From a virus: DNA of 36,047 nucleotides. Each line of letters begins with the position of its first letter. Position 1 is the first letter of the stretch. The stretch spans positions 1 to 36,047 of IMG/VR virus record IMGVR_UViG_3300022690_001581. One strand, given 5' to 3'. The translations under genes were made by a program, and so were the position numbers. Shown here piece by piece: positions 23,718 to 31,201 of this stretch. The notes beneath the pieces were generated by a model, which was not told the DNA's origin, ran no database searches, and was given only the letters and a program-made list of their open reading frames with translations.

Positions 23718-23764
23718 TTGCCAGAGCATAATTTTCAATTAGAATAAAGTAAAACGTTTTCGTT
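23718..23764 (+). promoter_or_regulatory. Candidate promoter and operator for the RHH-like gene
   Basis: TTGCCA (23718-23723) and TAGAAT (23740-23745), 16 bases apart, each match the sigma-70 consensus at five of six positions. A perfect palindrome AAAACGTTTT (23751-23760), within the dyad AACG-TTTT-CGTT, lies about where transcription would start and could be an operator. Confidence 0.55.
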
Positions 23765-23780
23765 AAACAAAGGGTTTTAC

Positions 23781-24002
23781 ATGCAAATTTTAAAAGCAGC
23801 GTCGAAAAAGACCAATGGAAAAATGGAGTTTGTAGGACTTCGCCTAAAAACTGAGGAAAAGAACTATATCAAAATGAAAGCTAATTTGTATACCGGGGGA
23901 AATATAACCGCATGGATGGTTTATTGTGCAATGAATTATAGACCAAAATCTATAGAGTTATTAGAAGAGGCCCCACAAAAAGTAAGGCCCCTTAAAAAAT
24001 GA
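23781..24002 (+). CDS. Small ribbon-helix-helix-like protein on the plus strand
   Basis: 73 residues, MQILKAASKKTNGK then EFVGLRLKTEEKNYIKMKAN and TGGNITAWMVYCAMNYRPK. The strand-helix-helix pattern with G-x-N-I-T resembles small ribbon-helix-helix DNA-binding proteins. It is the only plus-strand gene within 20 kb of minus-strand late genes, has AAGGG before its ATG, and has its own promoter candidate. It ends one base before the tail tube stop codon. It may be a separately expressed accessory gene, possibly self-regulated. Function is inferred from fold pattern only. Confidence 0.6.
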   Translation: MQILKAASKKTNGKMEFVGLRLKTEEKNYIKMKANLYTGGNITAWMVYCAMNYRPKSIELLEEAPQKVRPLKK

Positions 24003-24887
24003 TTATGAGCCCGCAGTTGCAGTGATTTTCAAAATCTTATCCTCATCCTCATCATACAAAAGTTTTGTAGTGAGTTCGGGGATAGCAAAAACAGTTTCCT
24101 CTAATGAAATTGGAAATCCTGCACCAACAACCTTAAACATTTCAATCTCAAAAAGACTTTCGTCTGCACGTTTTTGAGAAAGTGCTACAAGTCCATGTTC
24201 AGGAAATGTAGTTGTGGTTTTTCCAACAATTATTTCACTAATGCCGCCATGTGCAGCACTGACAGAGAAAAACGCAGTGTCATCTGCCACTAAAGCAATT
24301 GTGCCCCCCCCGCCAGTGATTTCTAAACCAAAATTTGGAATATCAGCAGCAGCAGACATAACTAAAGTAATAGGTGTAGCTGTTATTTTAAGCGCATCGT
24401 TTTCATAGGTGACATCAACACCTTTATCAAAAGCAACGTCGGTTAAAATAAATACATCATACGTTGTAGCAGTTACTGCTTTAACTACATAAATACCGTC
24501 TTTCAAATCAGCCTCAGAGCCTGCCTTAATGCCTACTGAGGCTATTCCAGTACTAGCTACAACACTTGTGCCCTTAACATTTACAATCGCTTGTCGAACA
24601 GTTCCAAGCAGAGCAGCTGCAGTTGTCGTTATAGTTGCACCTAGATACAGCTCAAACAAAAAGTCTGGCATCGATTTTACAGCCGCTGTAAACTCACTTG
24701 TTACAGTTTTTGCTTCACTTGCCCAAGCAAATTTATTAGATCCACCAAAGAGGTCTTCAAACTCTGCAGTTAGGCTAAGAGCACCACCACCCAAAACTTT
24801 CAAAATACCAAAAGGTAGTTTGTCAGCCCTAGCATAGGGGGCTAAAGAATGAATTCCATATACAATTCTATTTGTACTTAATGCCAT
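24003..24887 (-). CDS. Major tail tube protein
   Basis: 294 residues. It opens MALSTNRIVYGIHSLAPYAR and GILKVLGGGALSLTAEFEDL, as in siphophage tail tube proteins, with WASEAKTVTSEFTAAVKSMP. The middle, from about 85 to 165, has an immunoglobulin-like look (GIYVVKAVTATTYDVFILTD). It is followed by chaperone and tape measure genes, the expected order. A run of eight C at 24304-24311 in the plus strand encodes Gly residues and could be prone to slippage. Called from sequence look and context. Confidence 0.8.
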   Translation of the reverse strand: MALSTNRIVYGIHSLAPYARADKLPFGILKVLGGGALSLTAEFEDLFGGSNKFAWASEAKTVTSEFTAAVKSMPDFLFELYLGATITTTAAALLGTVRQAIVNVKGTSVVASTGIASVGIKAGSEADLKDGIYVVKAVTATTYDVFILTDVAFDKGVDVTYENDALKITATPITLVMSAAADIPNFGLEITGGGGTIALVADDTAFFSVSAAHGGISEIIVGKTTTTFPEHGLVALSQKRADESLFEIEMFKVVGAGFPISLEETVFAIPELTTKLLYDEDEDKILKITATAGS

Positions 24888-24890
24888 TTT

Positions 24891-25085
24891 CTAACTTCCT
24901 TTCTTCAAAATAACTTTTTCAGTAATCAAATTTTGTATAAAAAGATTAGGCACCATTAATTTCACACCTTTTACAATTTTTATATCGTACTTATTATGCA
25001 CAATATGAAAATCTTTTAATGGCATTATTTCAGTAGATGCCGGTAATTTACTTTCCTTTTTATCCATTTTAATCGTTTTATCCAT
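24891..25085 (-). CDS. Small hypothetical protein between tail genes
   Basis: 64 residues, Lys-rich: MDKTIKMDKKESKLPASTEI and then VKLMVPNLFIQNLITEKVI. It resembles short proteins located between tail completion and tail tube genes, of unknown function. It is 3 bases from the tail tube gene and 11 bases after the upstream gene. Confidence 0.6.
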   Translation of the reverse strand: MDKTIKMDKKESKLPASTEIMPLKDFHIVHNKYDIKIVKGVKLMVPNLFIQNLITEKVILKKGS

Positions 25086-25096
25086 AAAGTACCTTC

Positions 25097-25603
25097 CTAT
25101 ATCGCGGTCATTTTAGTACTTACTAAAACTCCCCCGGTCCTAAATTTTTTTCCTGCTACAGAGGCAGTAGCAGGTATGAGGCTTTCGACTTTAAACTTAT
25201 AACCACGCTGAACTTCATCAACGTTTTTAGTTATTATTTGGCTTAAAGCGCGAGCATATCTTAAAAGTTTAAAAAACTCTGTTTCATTATTTGATGTGCC
25301 AGAATCTGGCATCACTACTTCAAAAAACCATTCTATATCATATAAAAAATTATCCTCTTGCTGAGCGCTTGGCTGAAGTCTTGATAATCCCCATACAACA
25401 AACTGTTGGTACGACCATACGCGGGGGAGCTGTGTTAAATACCAAGCCCTATCTTCTATTAGAGGTATTGCAGTATCATTAGTTGTTATTTCATCTGTAG
25501 TTTTTTCTGCATTAATTATTCCAATTTGTGTATTTAAATTTGCTTTAAAAAACACTTCTATTCGTCGTGTTAAATCTTCTGGGTCTCTTACTTTTACGCC
25601 CAT
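25097..25603 (-). CDS. Tail completion/terminator-like protein
   Basis: 168 residues: MGVKVRDPEDLTRRIEVFFK, then DRAWYLTQLPRVWSYQQFVV and EWFFEVVMPDSG. Position directly upstream of the tail tube region and one base after the gpG-like gene suggests a tail terminator or head-tail joining protein. No conserved motif is decisive. Confidence 0.55.
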   Translation of the reverse strand: MGVKVRDPEDLTRRIEVFFKANLNTQIGIINAEKTTDEITTNDTAIPLIEDRAWYLTQLPRVWSYQQFVVWGLSRLQPSAQQEDNFLYDIEWFFEVVMPDSGTSNNETEFFKLLRYARALSQIITKNVDEVQRGYKFKVESLIPATASVAGKKFRTGGVLVSTKMTAI

Positions 25604-26181
25604 TAAGCTACCTCACCTGTTAGTACTTGTGCTGCATATTCTACAATTATTTTATTCCATGCCTCAGCACGGCCAGAAATAAAAGCGTCCTGGGCAATTT
25701 CAGCAGGACCGCCATCAATAAAAATTATTTTTCTTTGTGGTAATATTTTTCTAGGTAATTTATCAGACTGATGAAATTTTGCATAAGGTACATCAGTACC
25801 CATAACTAATTCTGAGCGTCCAGCAAAAAACACAGCAAACGCAGAACTACGATTACTTAAAGACTTTTCTAAAACGCCAGTACGTTTCATCATAGGAAAA
25901 ATAAAACCAAATTCTTCAGATTTTAAAACCTCTGCTTTTTCTCGCTTAGTTGTGAGTTGTCCTAAAAAAGGAACTTTTTCAGTAGGATTAAATCCCCCAT
26001 ATACTGGGTACAAGCCTTCAGATTTTAACGAAAAAATTTTACGGTTTCCCCTGTACCAATGATTACCAATTAAATTAAACGGTATACGAAAATCGGAAAT
26101 TTGTTTGCCGATCTTCTTTAGAATTTTTTGAAACTCTAAATCATTTTCAGGAATGAAACTTATTATTTGATCTTCAGCCAT
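25603..26181 (-). CDS. Virion morphogenesis protein, Mu gpG-like
   Basis: 192 residues. The stretch GTDVPYAKFHQSDKLPRKIL fits the Y-A-x-x-H-Q-x-G-x-x-x-P-x-R end of the phage virion morphogenesis family (Mu gpG, PF05069), and SLSNRSSAFAVFFAG the preceding strand. Such proteins complete heads or tails. It joins both neighbours by one-base overlaps. Confidence 0.7.
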   Translation of the reverse strand: MAEDQIISFIPENDLEFQKILKKIGKQISDFRIPFNLIGNHWYRGNRKIFSLKSEGLYPVYGGFNPTEKVPFLGQLTTKREKAEVLKSEEFGFIFPMMKRTGVLEKSLSNRSSAFAVFFAGRSELVMGTDVPYAKFHQSDKLPRKILPQRKIIFIDGGPAEIAQDAFISGRAEAWNKIIVEYAAQVLTGEVA

Positions 26182-26678
26182 TACCAGTTATTTCCACCTT
26201 TAGTAAATGTAGGTTGTGCTACTGCTGTATTAGATTTAAATATATTACTTGATTCTGGGCTTGTGTCTTTTGCCACTGCATCAGGTAGGGGAGTTTTAGG
26301 ACGATCTGTACTTTTGGTTGTTTTATTTACTTGAGGTAAAAGGCATTGAATAATTTTGTTAGCTTTTAAATCTAAATTGCCCTGAACTTCACTTTGTAAA
26401 TCAGCTTCAGCATCTACTACCTCTAAAATACCTTTGATTACATGAGCCACTTTCATTTTTATAATCTTTTTGACTATTAATACTGAATCGGTGCCTGTAA
26501 TAGGAGTATCATAATAAGTAGATAAGGTAGCATTTAAAAGCGCTTCCTCTTCGTCTATAAACTGGTTTACCTCTTCAGTAGTTATAACTGTATTGGTATC
26601 TTCGTTGCTTGTATCGTCTTCTATGTCTAGTTTTCTAAACATTGATTGAATATCAGCTACAGCTGCATACACTCCCAT
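26181..26678 (-). CDS. Head-tail connector-like protein (DUF1320, Mu gp36-like)
   Basis: 165 residues. MGVYAAVADIQSMF and VNQFIDEEEALLNATLSTYY, then helices, fit the DUF1320 pattern of a helical adaptor. The C-terminal part is disordered and Pro/Ser/Thr-rich. Position two genes before the tail completion protein supports a head-tail joining role. Confidence 0.7.
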   Translation of the reverse strand: MGVYAAVADIQSMFRKLDIEDDTSNEDTNTVITTEEVNQFIDEEEALLNATLSTYYDTPITGTDSVLIVKKIIKMKVAHVIKGILEVVDAEADLQSEVQGNLDLKANKIIQCLLPQVNKTTKSTDRPKTPLPDAVAKDTSPESSNIFKSNTAVAQPTFTKGGNNW

Positions 26679-26680
26679 AC

Positions 26681-26842
26681 TTATCCCTTACCTAAATCAA
26701 AAAGTTTTTCGATATCTTTTGTATTTCTTGTCGTTTCAGTTTTTACTTTTGTAAAAGCAGCTACTATTTTTATAGAAGCTACCCAAATAGCAATAATAGT
26801 CCCCACATTTGATAAAATTAAATACCCTTGTATATTGTCCAT
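26681..26842 (-). CDS. Small single-membrane-segment protein (53 aa)
   Basis: A short gene missed by length cut-offs. It starts MDNIQGYLILSNVGTIIAIW, with a hydrophobic segment of about 20 residues (6-27), and ends with a charged helix TRNTKDIEKLFDLGKG. GGGGATAAAG precedes the ATG, and the gene fills a gap in the late operon exactly. It may be a membrane accessory protein; the location among head-tail genes is unusual. Confidence 0.65.
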   Translation of the reverse strand: MDNIQGYLILSNVGTIIAIWVASIKIVAAFTKVKTETTRNTKDIEKLFDLGKG

Positions 26843-26844
26843 CT

Positions 26845-27345
26845 TTATCCCCAAGCTATAATTTCTAAATCATGGTTCCCTACTACTCCGGGTTTTTTTC
26901 TATAATTTAATTTCGTGTTTTTACTTATAGCTATATGGGGCGTCCATGGGTCACCTACTTTTATAGTTATATATTCAGTTGAAAAATCTTCATCTTTAAA
27001 ATTAACTTGAATATCTTCAGTACTATCATTTCTTAAAGAAATAAAACCAAGCTTTGCAGAACTAAATGTATGCGTAGTTTTAGCCGCAACAGCTGTTTTA
27101 CGAAAAGTTTTTACTATGTTTTTATCTAAAACAGGCGCATTACCAATAGATTTATAATTATCTTCAAAATCTATTTGGTTTGCACTTCTTGGTGATGTTT
27201 TTTTAATTGTGGACTCAATTATAAATGTATGATCAACGGCAAACAAAAAATAAGTGTTATTAGCATCTACCCATTGGATAGATAAACTTTTAGTATCGAC
27301 CACTACTTTTAATTTATCCCATTTTAAGTTTAAAGTACTGCTCAT
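26845..27345 (-). CDS. Virion structural protein, unknown
   Basis: 166 residues if started at ATG 27345, which has GGAGAG 7 bases upstream and shares its A with the preceding TAA. A TTG at 27360 would add five residues and is less likely. The sequence, MSSTLNLKWDKLKVVVDTKS, then a NQIDFEDNYKS segment, is beta-rich. Such proteins occur among late genes but the role is not known to me. No Cys. Confidence 0.65.
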   Translation of the reverse strand: MSSTLNLKWDKLKVVVDTKSLSIQWVDANNTYFLFAVDHTFIIESTIKKTSPRSANQIDFEDNYKSIGNAPVLDKNIVKTFRKTAVAAKTTHTFSSAKLGFISLRNDSTEDIQVNFKDEDFSTEYITIKVGDPWTPHIAISKNTKLNYRKKPGVVGNHDLEIIAWG

Positions 27346-27947
27346 TATATAACTCTCCAATATTTAATAGCAGATCTAATAAAATCAATTTGTGTTAGGT
27401 TATCATTTATACGGTAAATAATATTATCGTTATTATCCCCTATTAATTCTATTTCTGGATTAATTTTATATTCCCCTGCAAATAAGTTATCATCATCAAT
27501 AAATTGTTTACTAGACCCCAATACAGTAGCAGTAAATAAAAACGCTATGCCCATATTTGATTTAAAATTTGCAATAATATGCTCTACAGAATTAAGGGTG
27601 ATAATTAAATCTATACCATTAACAAGTTCTGGTCCATTTCCAAAATCTACTCTGCTAGCTGTTCCACCATCTTGTATACCTAAACCAAAAGAATATAGAT
27701 TCCACTTTTCCCCTTGCGGTACGGAAGCAATAAAATCAATGGGCGCAGCAGAACCATCAACGTTCATATCAGTACTACCCGCATCATCAGGTAAAACTAT
27801 ACTATGTGTTTTAGGCCCAGCATTTAATCGCCCATTAGCAATAACTGTATTTTGGGCAAGTTGATTAGATCTAGACCTATCACTTTCATTTATTACACCT
27901 TGCGTGTCAAAATGCGTATATAATCTAGACTCATCAGTTAAACCCAT
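27345..27947 (-). CDS. Virion structural protein, unknown
   Basis: 200 residues. MGLTDESRLYTHFDTQGVIN, then beta-rich NLYSFGLGIQDGGTASRVDF and INPEIELIGDNNDN. It lies next to a similar-sized beta-rich protein; together they may form head or neck appendages. No motif gives a function. It overlaps its neighbours by one base. Confidence 0.65.
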   Translation of the reverse strand: MGLTDESRLYTHFDTQGVINESDRSRSNQLAQNTVIANGRLNAGPKTHSIVLPDDAGSTDMNVDGSAAPIDFIASVPQGEKWNLYSFGLGIQDGGTASRVDFGNGPELVNGIDLIITLNSVEHIIANFKSNMGIAFLFTATVLGSSKQFIDDDNLFAGEYKINPEIELIGDNNDNIIYRINDNLTQIDFIRSAIKYWRVI

Positions 27948-28456
27948 TACTTACCCTCTAAAAACTTTTCGCGTTTTTCAAGATCATTGCTCATTTCTTC
28001 TAAAGATTCTGCAAGCTCATCAAGTTCAGTTTCTCGTGCAGCTCTGTTACCTTCAAGCTCATCAAGTTCAGTTTCTCGTGCAGATATGTTACCTTCACGC
28101 TCTTTAAGTTCTTCATGCTTAAACTCAATAAACTCCAAAGACTCTTTTACTTGGGCCTCTGTTTCTGCAAGTCTTTTAACCTGCAGCTCTGTTTTTTTCT
28201 CATCCACTACAGACATCCTTACTTTTTTGCCGTCTGTATATGCGCCTACTTCTAAATCTTCAATGTTTTTGACCTTTATAATTTCCATATAATGATTAAA
28301 CTGTATAGATTTAAGAAATCCACCTTTTTTAAATTCAGTTTCTTCATATTCAAAAACCTTGGGACGCATTTCAATTTTATTCATTCCAAGATGCATACCG
28401 CGTTTACGAATTTTTGCTGCAATACTGTCTTTAATTTTAAGCACTACTTTTTTCAT
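27947..28456 (-). CDS. Coiled-coil protein with two-heptad repeats
   Basis: 169 residues. Residues 1-85 are basic and beta-like; residues about 90-165 are one long Glu-rich coiled coil. Within it, SARETELDELEGN is repeated as AARETELDELAES, encoded by a tandem 42-base repeat (28012-28095). It sits just after the capsid gene. It could be a head fibre, scaffold-like or assembly factor. Function is not known. Confidence 0.65.
   Translation of the reverse strand: MKKVVLKIKDSIAAKIRKRGMHLGMNKIEMRPKVFEYEETEFKKGGFLKSIQFNHYMEIIKVKNIEDLEVGAYTDGKKVRMSVVDEKKTELQVKRLAETEAQVKESLEFIEFKHEELKEREGNISARETELDELEGNRAARETELDELAESLEEMSNDLEKREKFLEGK
28012..28095 (-). repeat. Tandem 42-base repeat (two units)
   Basis: Units at 28012-28053 and 28054-28095 agree at 40 of 42 bases. 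Each encodes 14 residues, that is two heptads, so copy number changes would keep both reading frame and coiled-coil register. Confidence 0.9.
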
Positions 28457-28474
28457 TATCTACCTTTCAAAATT

Positions 28475-28494
28475 AGGGGGCTTTTAATGCCCCC
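28475..28494 (-). terminator. GC-rich hairpin after the capsid gene
   Basis: GGGGGC pairs with GCCCCC around a 7-base loop. On the minus strand it is followed by TAATTTTG, a weak T-run. It lies just after the capsid stop codon and could be a partial terminator or protect the capsid message. Confidence 0.5.
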
Positions 28495-28506
28495 AAACTA
28501 GATTAA

Positions 28507-29412
28507 TTAGTTGTTAATCTTAATCATTTTCTGCCATCGGCCAAAGCCAAACCCGACTCTGTAATCAACGCCAAAAAGAAGATGCTTGCGCATGAATGCA
28601 CGCTCACCTTTTTCAAGTGCTTCAAATCTTACAGGTTGACGTGTCTGCATAATCGTAGCCCTTACACCACCCATTTCAACCGCAAGATACCAATCATCAC
28701 TTGAATCAAGACGGCTAGAAACAGTTTTCTTAGCAGCGCCTTTCAAGACGTTGGTATTATTGCTAATCAAAGTAGCTTCTAGAATTTCGTCGGCAACGGT
28801 TTCTAGCTGCTCTGGGATTACAACGCGCATATTCAAATCACTGCCGTCATTAATTGGCTCACCTTGGTCATCGGTAAAACCTCTGAGCCTTGCTCGAGCA
28901 GTTGTGAAATCTGCAGCGAATTGAGCAGTAGTATAAGGCCCCCCTGATGTGCCTGTAACAATATTACTTTGGTTTACGCCACTCTCTGGATGTGATGCAG
29001 AGAAAAACGGTACACCATCATAAGCTAGGTCAACTTCCCCGGCCAAAATCAAATCAAAGAAAAGTTTTCTTGGATGAGTCTTGGCACGTTTGGCAAGATC
29101 ACTAATGCGAATATTGATAGCACCTAGCTGATCATCATCACGCGTGTTCCTATCAACTTTTAAAGTTGACTCATAATCCCGGTTAGGAATAGTGAAGTCA
29201 AAATCTTGCAGCCCGCTTAATTGACGCTCGTCTAGCCATTCACGAAGCTGTGGGACCTCGCCAAGCCATCCATACTTTTCCTCGTTGGCCGTACTGGACG
29301 CCGTCATGACCATGCCCATAATATCAGCAGGTGATTCCTGTGATTCAAAGGATTTTAAGAAAGCAGCCCTTAGGCCTTTTTCTAGTAATAATTCATTTGA
29401 TAAAATACCCAT
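28507..29412 (-). CDS. Major capsid protein, Mu gpT-like
   Basis: 301 residues, close to the family length. MGILSNELLLEKGLRAAFLK, SSTANEEKYGWLGEVPQLRE and HPRKLFFDLILAGEVDLAYD, then GVPFFSASHPESG, agree with the Mu-like gpT capsid family (PF10124). It forms the capsid shell. It follows the decoration and protease genes and is followed by a GC-rich hairpin. Confidence 0.92.
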   Translation of the reverse strand: MGILSNELLLEKGLRAAFLKSFESQESPADIMGMVMTASSTANEEKYGWLGEVPQLREWLDERQLSGLQDFDFTIPNRDYESTLKVDRNTRDDDQLGAINIRISDLAKRAKTHPRKLFFDLILAGEVDLAYDGVPFFSASHPESGVNQSNIVTGTSGGPYTTAQFAADFTTARARLRGFTDDQGEPINDGSDLNMRVVIPEQLETVADEILEATLISNNTNVLKGAAKKTVSSRLDSSDDWYLAVEMGGVRATIMQTRQPVRFEALEKGERAFMRKHLLFGVDYRVGFGFGRWQKMIKINN

Positions 29413-29428
29413 TTAAATGCCGCCTTTC

Positions 29429-29968
29429 TTAGCCTTGGATAATTCTTTCACCGCGCAACGCAGCCAAAATACTGTTAACAGTCGTTCGTAAAGTTGCCAT
29501 TTCGCCCGCGCTAGGTGGGTCCGTAAATGCTCCTAAATCAGCAATTGCAGCTTCCCCAATACTTGAGTGCTTTTGCAATCGTACAAAAACCTTGGTAGAG
29601 GATTGAAATTGTTCAATGATCCCTACATAAGGCAAGTCAGCAGCAAAAGTTTTGGTTATTGTTTGGTCATCTGATGCATAGACTTTTACGCCTACATCAG
29701 TCTGCGCAAAACCTGTACCTGTAAGAAGCGCAAGACCACCGGCAACGTACTTAGCGTTTAAATCGCCTGCAGAGCCCCCAGAGTTATCCAGTTTAGCCTC
29801 TGACAAGCCTACAAAGCGCCCGCCCGCTGCTGCAGCAGCAGGAGCAATAAAGCCTGCAGCATTCATCATCAATAAAGCACCACGAAAAATAATGTCAACC
29901 GCCATAGGCGACGTTAACTTAATACCGTCTTTTTCAGTTACTTCAATATCATCTGTTAATACAGCCAT
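29429..29968 (-). CDS. Head decoration protein (DUF2190-like)
   Basis: 179 residues. MAVLTDDIEVTEKDGIKLTS, AVDIIFRGALLMMNAAGFIA and PAAAAAGGRFVGLSEAKLDN, then VYASDDQTITKT, fit small capsid cement proteins of the DUF2190 type. It lies between protease and capsid, as is common in Mu-like head clusters. The C-terminal 35 residues are helical. Confidence 0.7.
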   Translation of the reverse strand: MAVLTDDIEVTEKDGIKLTSPMAVDIIFRGALLMMNAAGFIAPAAAAAGGRFVGLSEAKLDNSGGSAGDLNAKYVAGGLALLTGTGFAQTDVGVKVYASDDQTITKTFAADLPYVGIIEQFQSSTKVFVRLQKHSSIGEAAIADLGAFTDPPSAGEMATLRTTVNSILAALRGERIIQG

Positions 29969-29983
29969 TAGTTACCGCCTTTC

Positions 29984-31201
29984 TTATTGGTTGTACTTGA
30001 CGAATTCTTCGTCAGTTAGGTCAAGGGTTTTCGCCATCTTCTTTTCATCATCAGATAGCTGCACAATTTCATCAGTAATCACTTTTCCATTGGGTGAAAC
30101 ATTTAGTTTAGTGTTCATTTGCAACACTTCATAAATATTTTTACCTTCATCCAACAAAGTAAGCTGTGCTTTGTTAATCTTTCCCTCAGTGAAAAGCTTA
30201 TTATGCATATCACTTTTTTCAGCCTTTTCAGCAGCTTCCTTAAGAGTCTTATTCTCATCAGATAGCTTAACGTTTTCAGCTTTGAGGTTAGTAACAATGT
30301 TAACGGTTTGAGCTTCAGATAATTTTAGATCACTGATCAGCTTATCTAAAACCCCTACCTTTTTTTCATGGTCAACTAAAAGAATTTTATCCACTTCAAT
30401 AGGTCCTTTCGAGTTTTTATTATTTAATTCAACCATAGCGTCCATTTTTAAAAATGGCCTATTAGTTAAGGCACCGCCCGATAACGTTGGGCCATGACTT
30501 TCGCCAGTATGCTGATGTACGAAGTCCAAACTATACTCAGGGCTGAAATACCTAAATTCTTTGTCGCTTAAAGAAAGCGCACCTTTAGGTGTCCATCTTA
30601 CAACTCCCAGTAATGACTCTTCATCAACTGATAAAAACACTTCTTTCAACCATCCCGCAGCCTCTCTTACTTCGTGGTCAAAATCTATGCTGATATCAAC
30701 GCCGATTACATTCGCATCAAAATTATTTTTAAAACTTACTAATGTTTCTTTTGTTATTTCAATATCACCAAATCTAGGATGAAAACCACTCACTACTTTG
30801 GCTAATTCAATAATGTGAGGAACATCAGAGTTAAGCTTAATATTGTTATCACCATCTTTAAAGAAAAAGGGGTTGTCCTCAGTCATAGGCCTTAAGATGC
30901 CTACCACTATTATTATACCTTCTCGTAAAGGTACTTTTTTAATAGTTGAATCAACAAAACCCTCTGCCCCTAAGAGCGTGACAATAAATTTCTTTTTTTC
31001 ATCTTCAATAGTATGCCCACCTAAAAAGTGTGCGCCTAAAAAATCATTTACTAAATCTTCACTGCTAAAAATATCTTTATCGAATTCTAAGCTTTGAGCT
31101 AGTGAGCCATCTTCTACGTCGTTATCCTCAATAAATTTGTCTACCTCTTCAAGTGCTTTGAAAATCTCTTTGTCCATTAATAATGATTTTAGTAAACTCA
31201 T
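29984..31201 (-). CDS. Head maturation protease/scaffold, Mu gpI-like
   Basis: 405 residues. The N-terminal two thirds contain GVDISIDFDHEVREAAGWLK (residues about 167-186) and FRYFSPEYSLDFVHQHTGES, then GGALTNRPFLK, the pattern of the Mu-like protease family (PF10123). The C-terminal third (about 275-340) is a charged helix with a scaffold-like look, ending in acidic SDDEKKMAKTLDLTDEEF. It would process and template the capsid. It begins one base before the portal stop codon ends. Confidence 0.85.
   Translation of the reverse strand: MSLLKSLLMDKEIFKALEEVDKFIEDNDVEDGSLAQSLEFDKDIFSSEDLVNDFLGAHFLGGHTIEDEKKKFIVTLLGAEGFVDSTIKKVPLREGIIIVVGILRPMTEDNPFFFKDGDNNIKLNSDVPHIIELAKVVSGFHPRFGDIEITKETLVSFKNNFDANVIGVDISIDFDHEVREAAGWLKEVFLSVDEESLLGVVRWTPKGALSLSDKEFRYFSPEYSLDFVHQHTGESHGPTLSGGALTNRPFLKMDAMVELNNKNSKGPIEVDKILLVDHEKKVGVLDKLISDLKLSEAQTVNIVTNLKAENVKLSDENKTLKEAAEKAEKSDMHNKLFTEGKINKAQLTLLDEGKNIYEVLQMNTKLNVSPNGKVITDEIVQLSDDEKKMAKTLDLTDEEFVKYNQ

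Noticed and set aside
24304-24311. Run of eight C in the tail tube gene as a frameshift site
   Set aside because: The reading frame is intact on both sides and the tract encodes Gly; no alternative product is evident.
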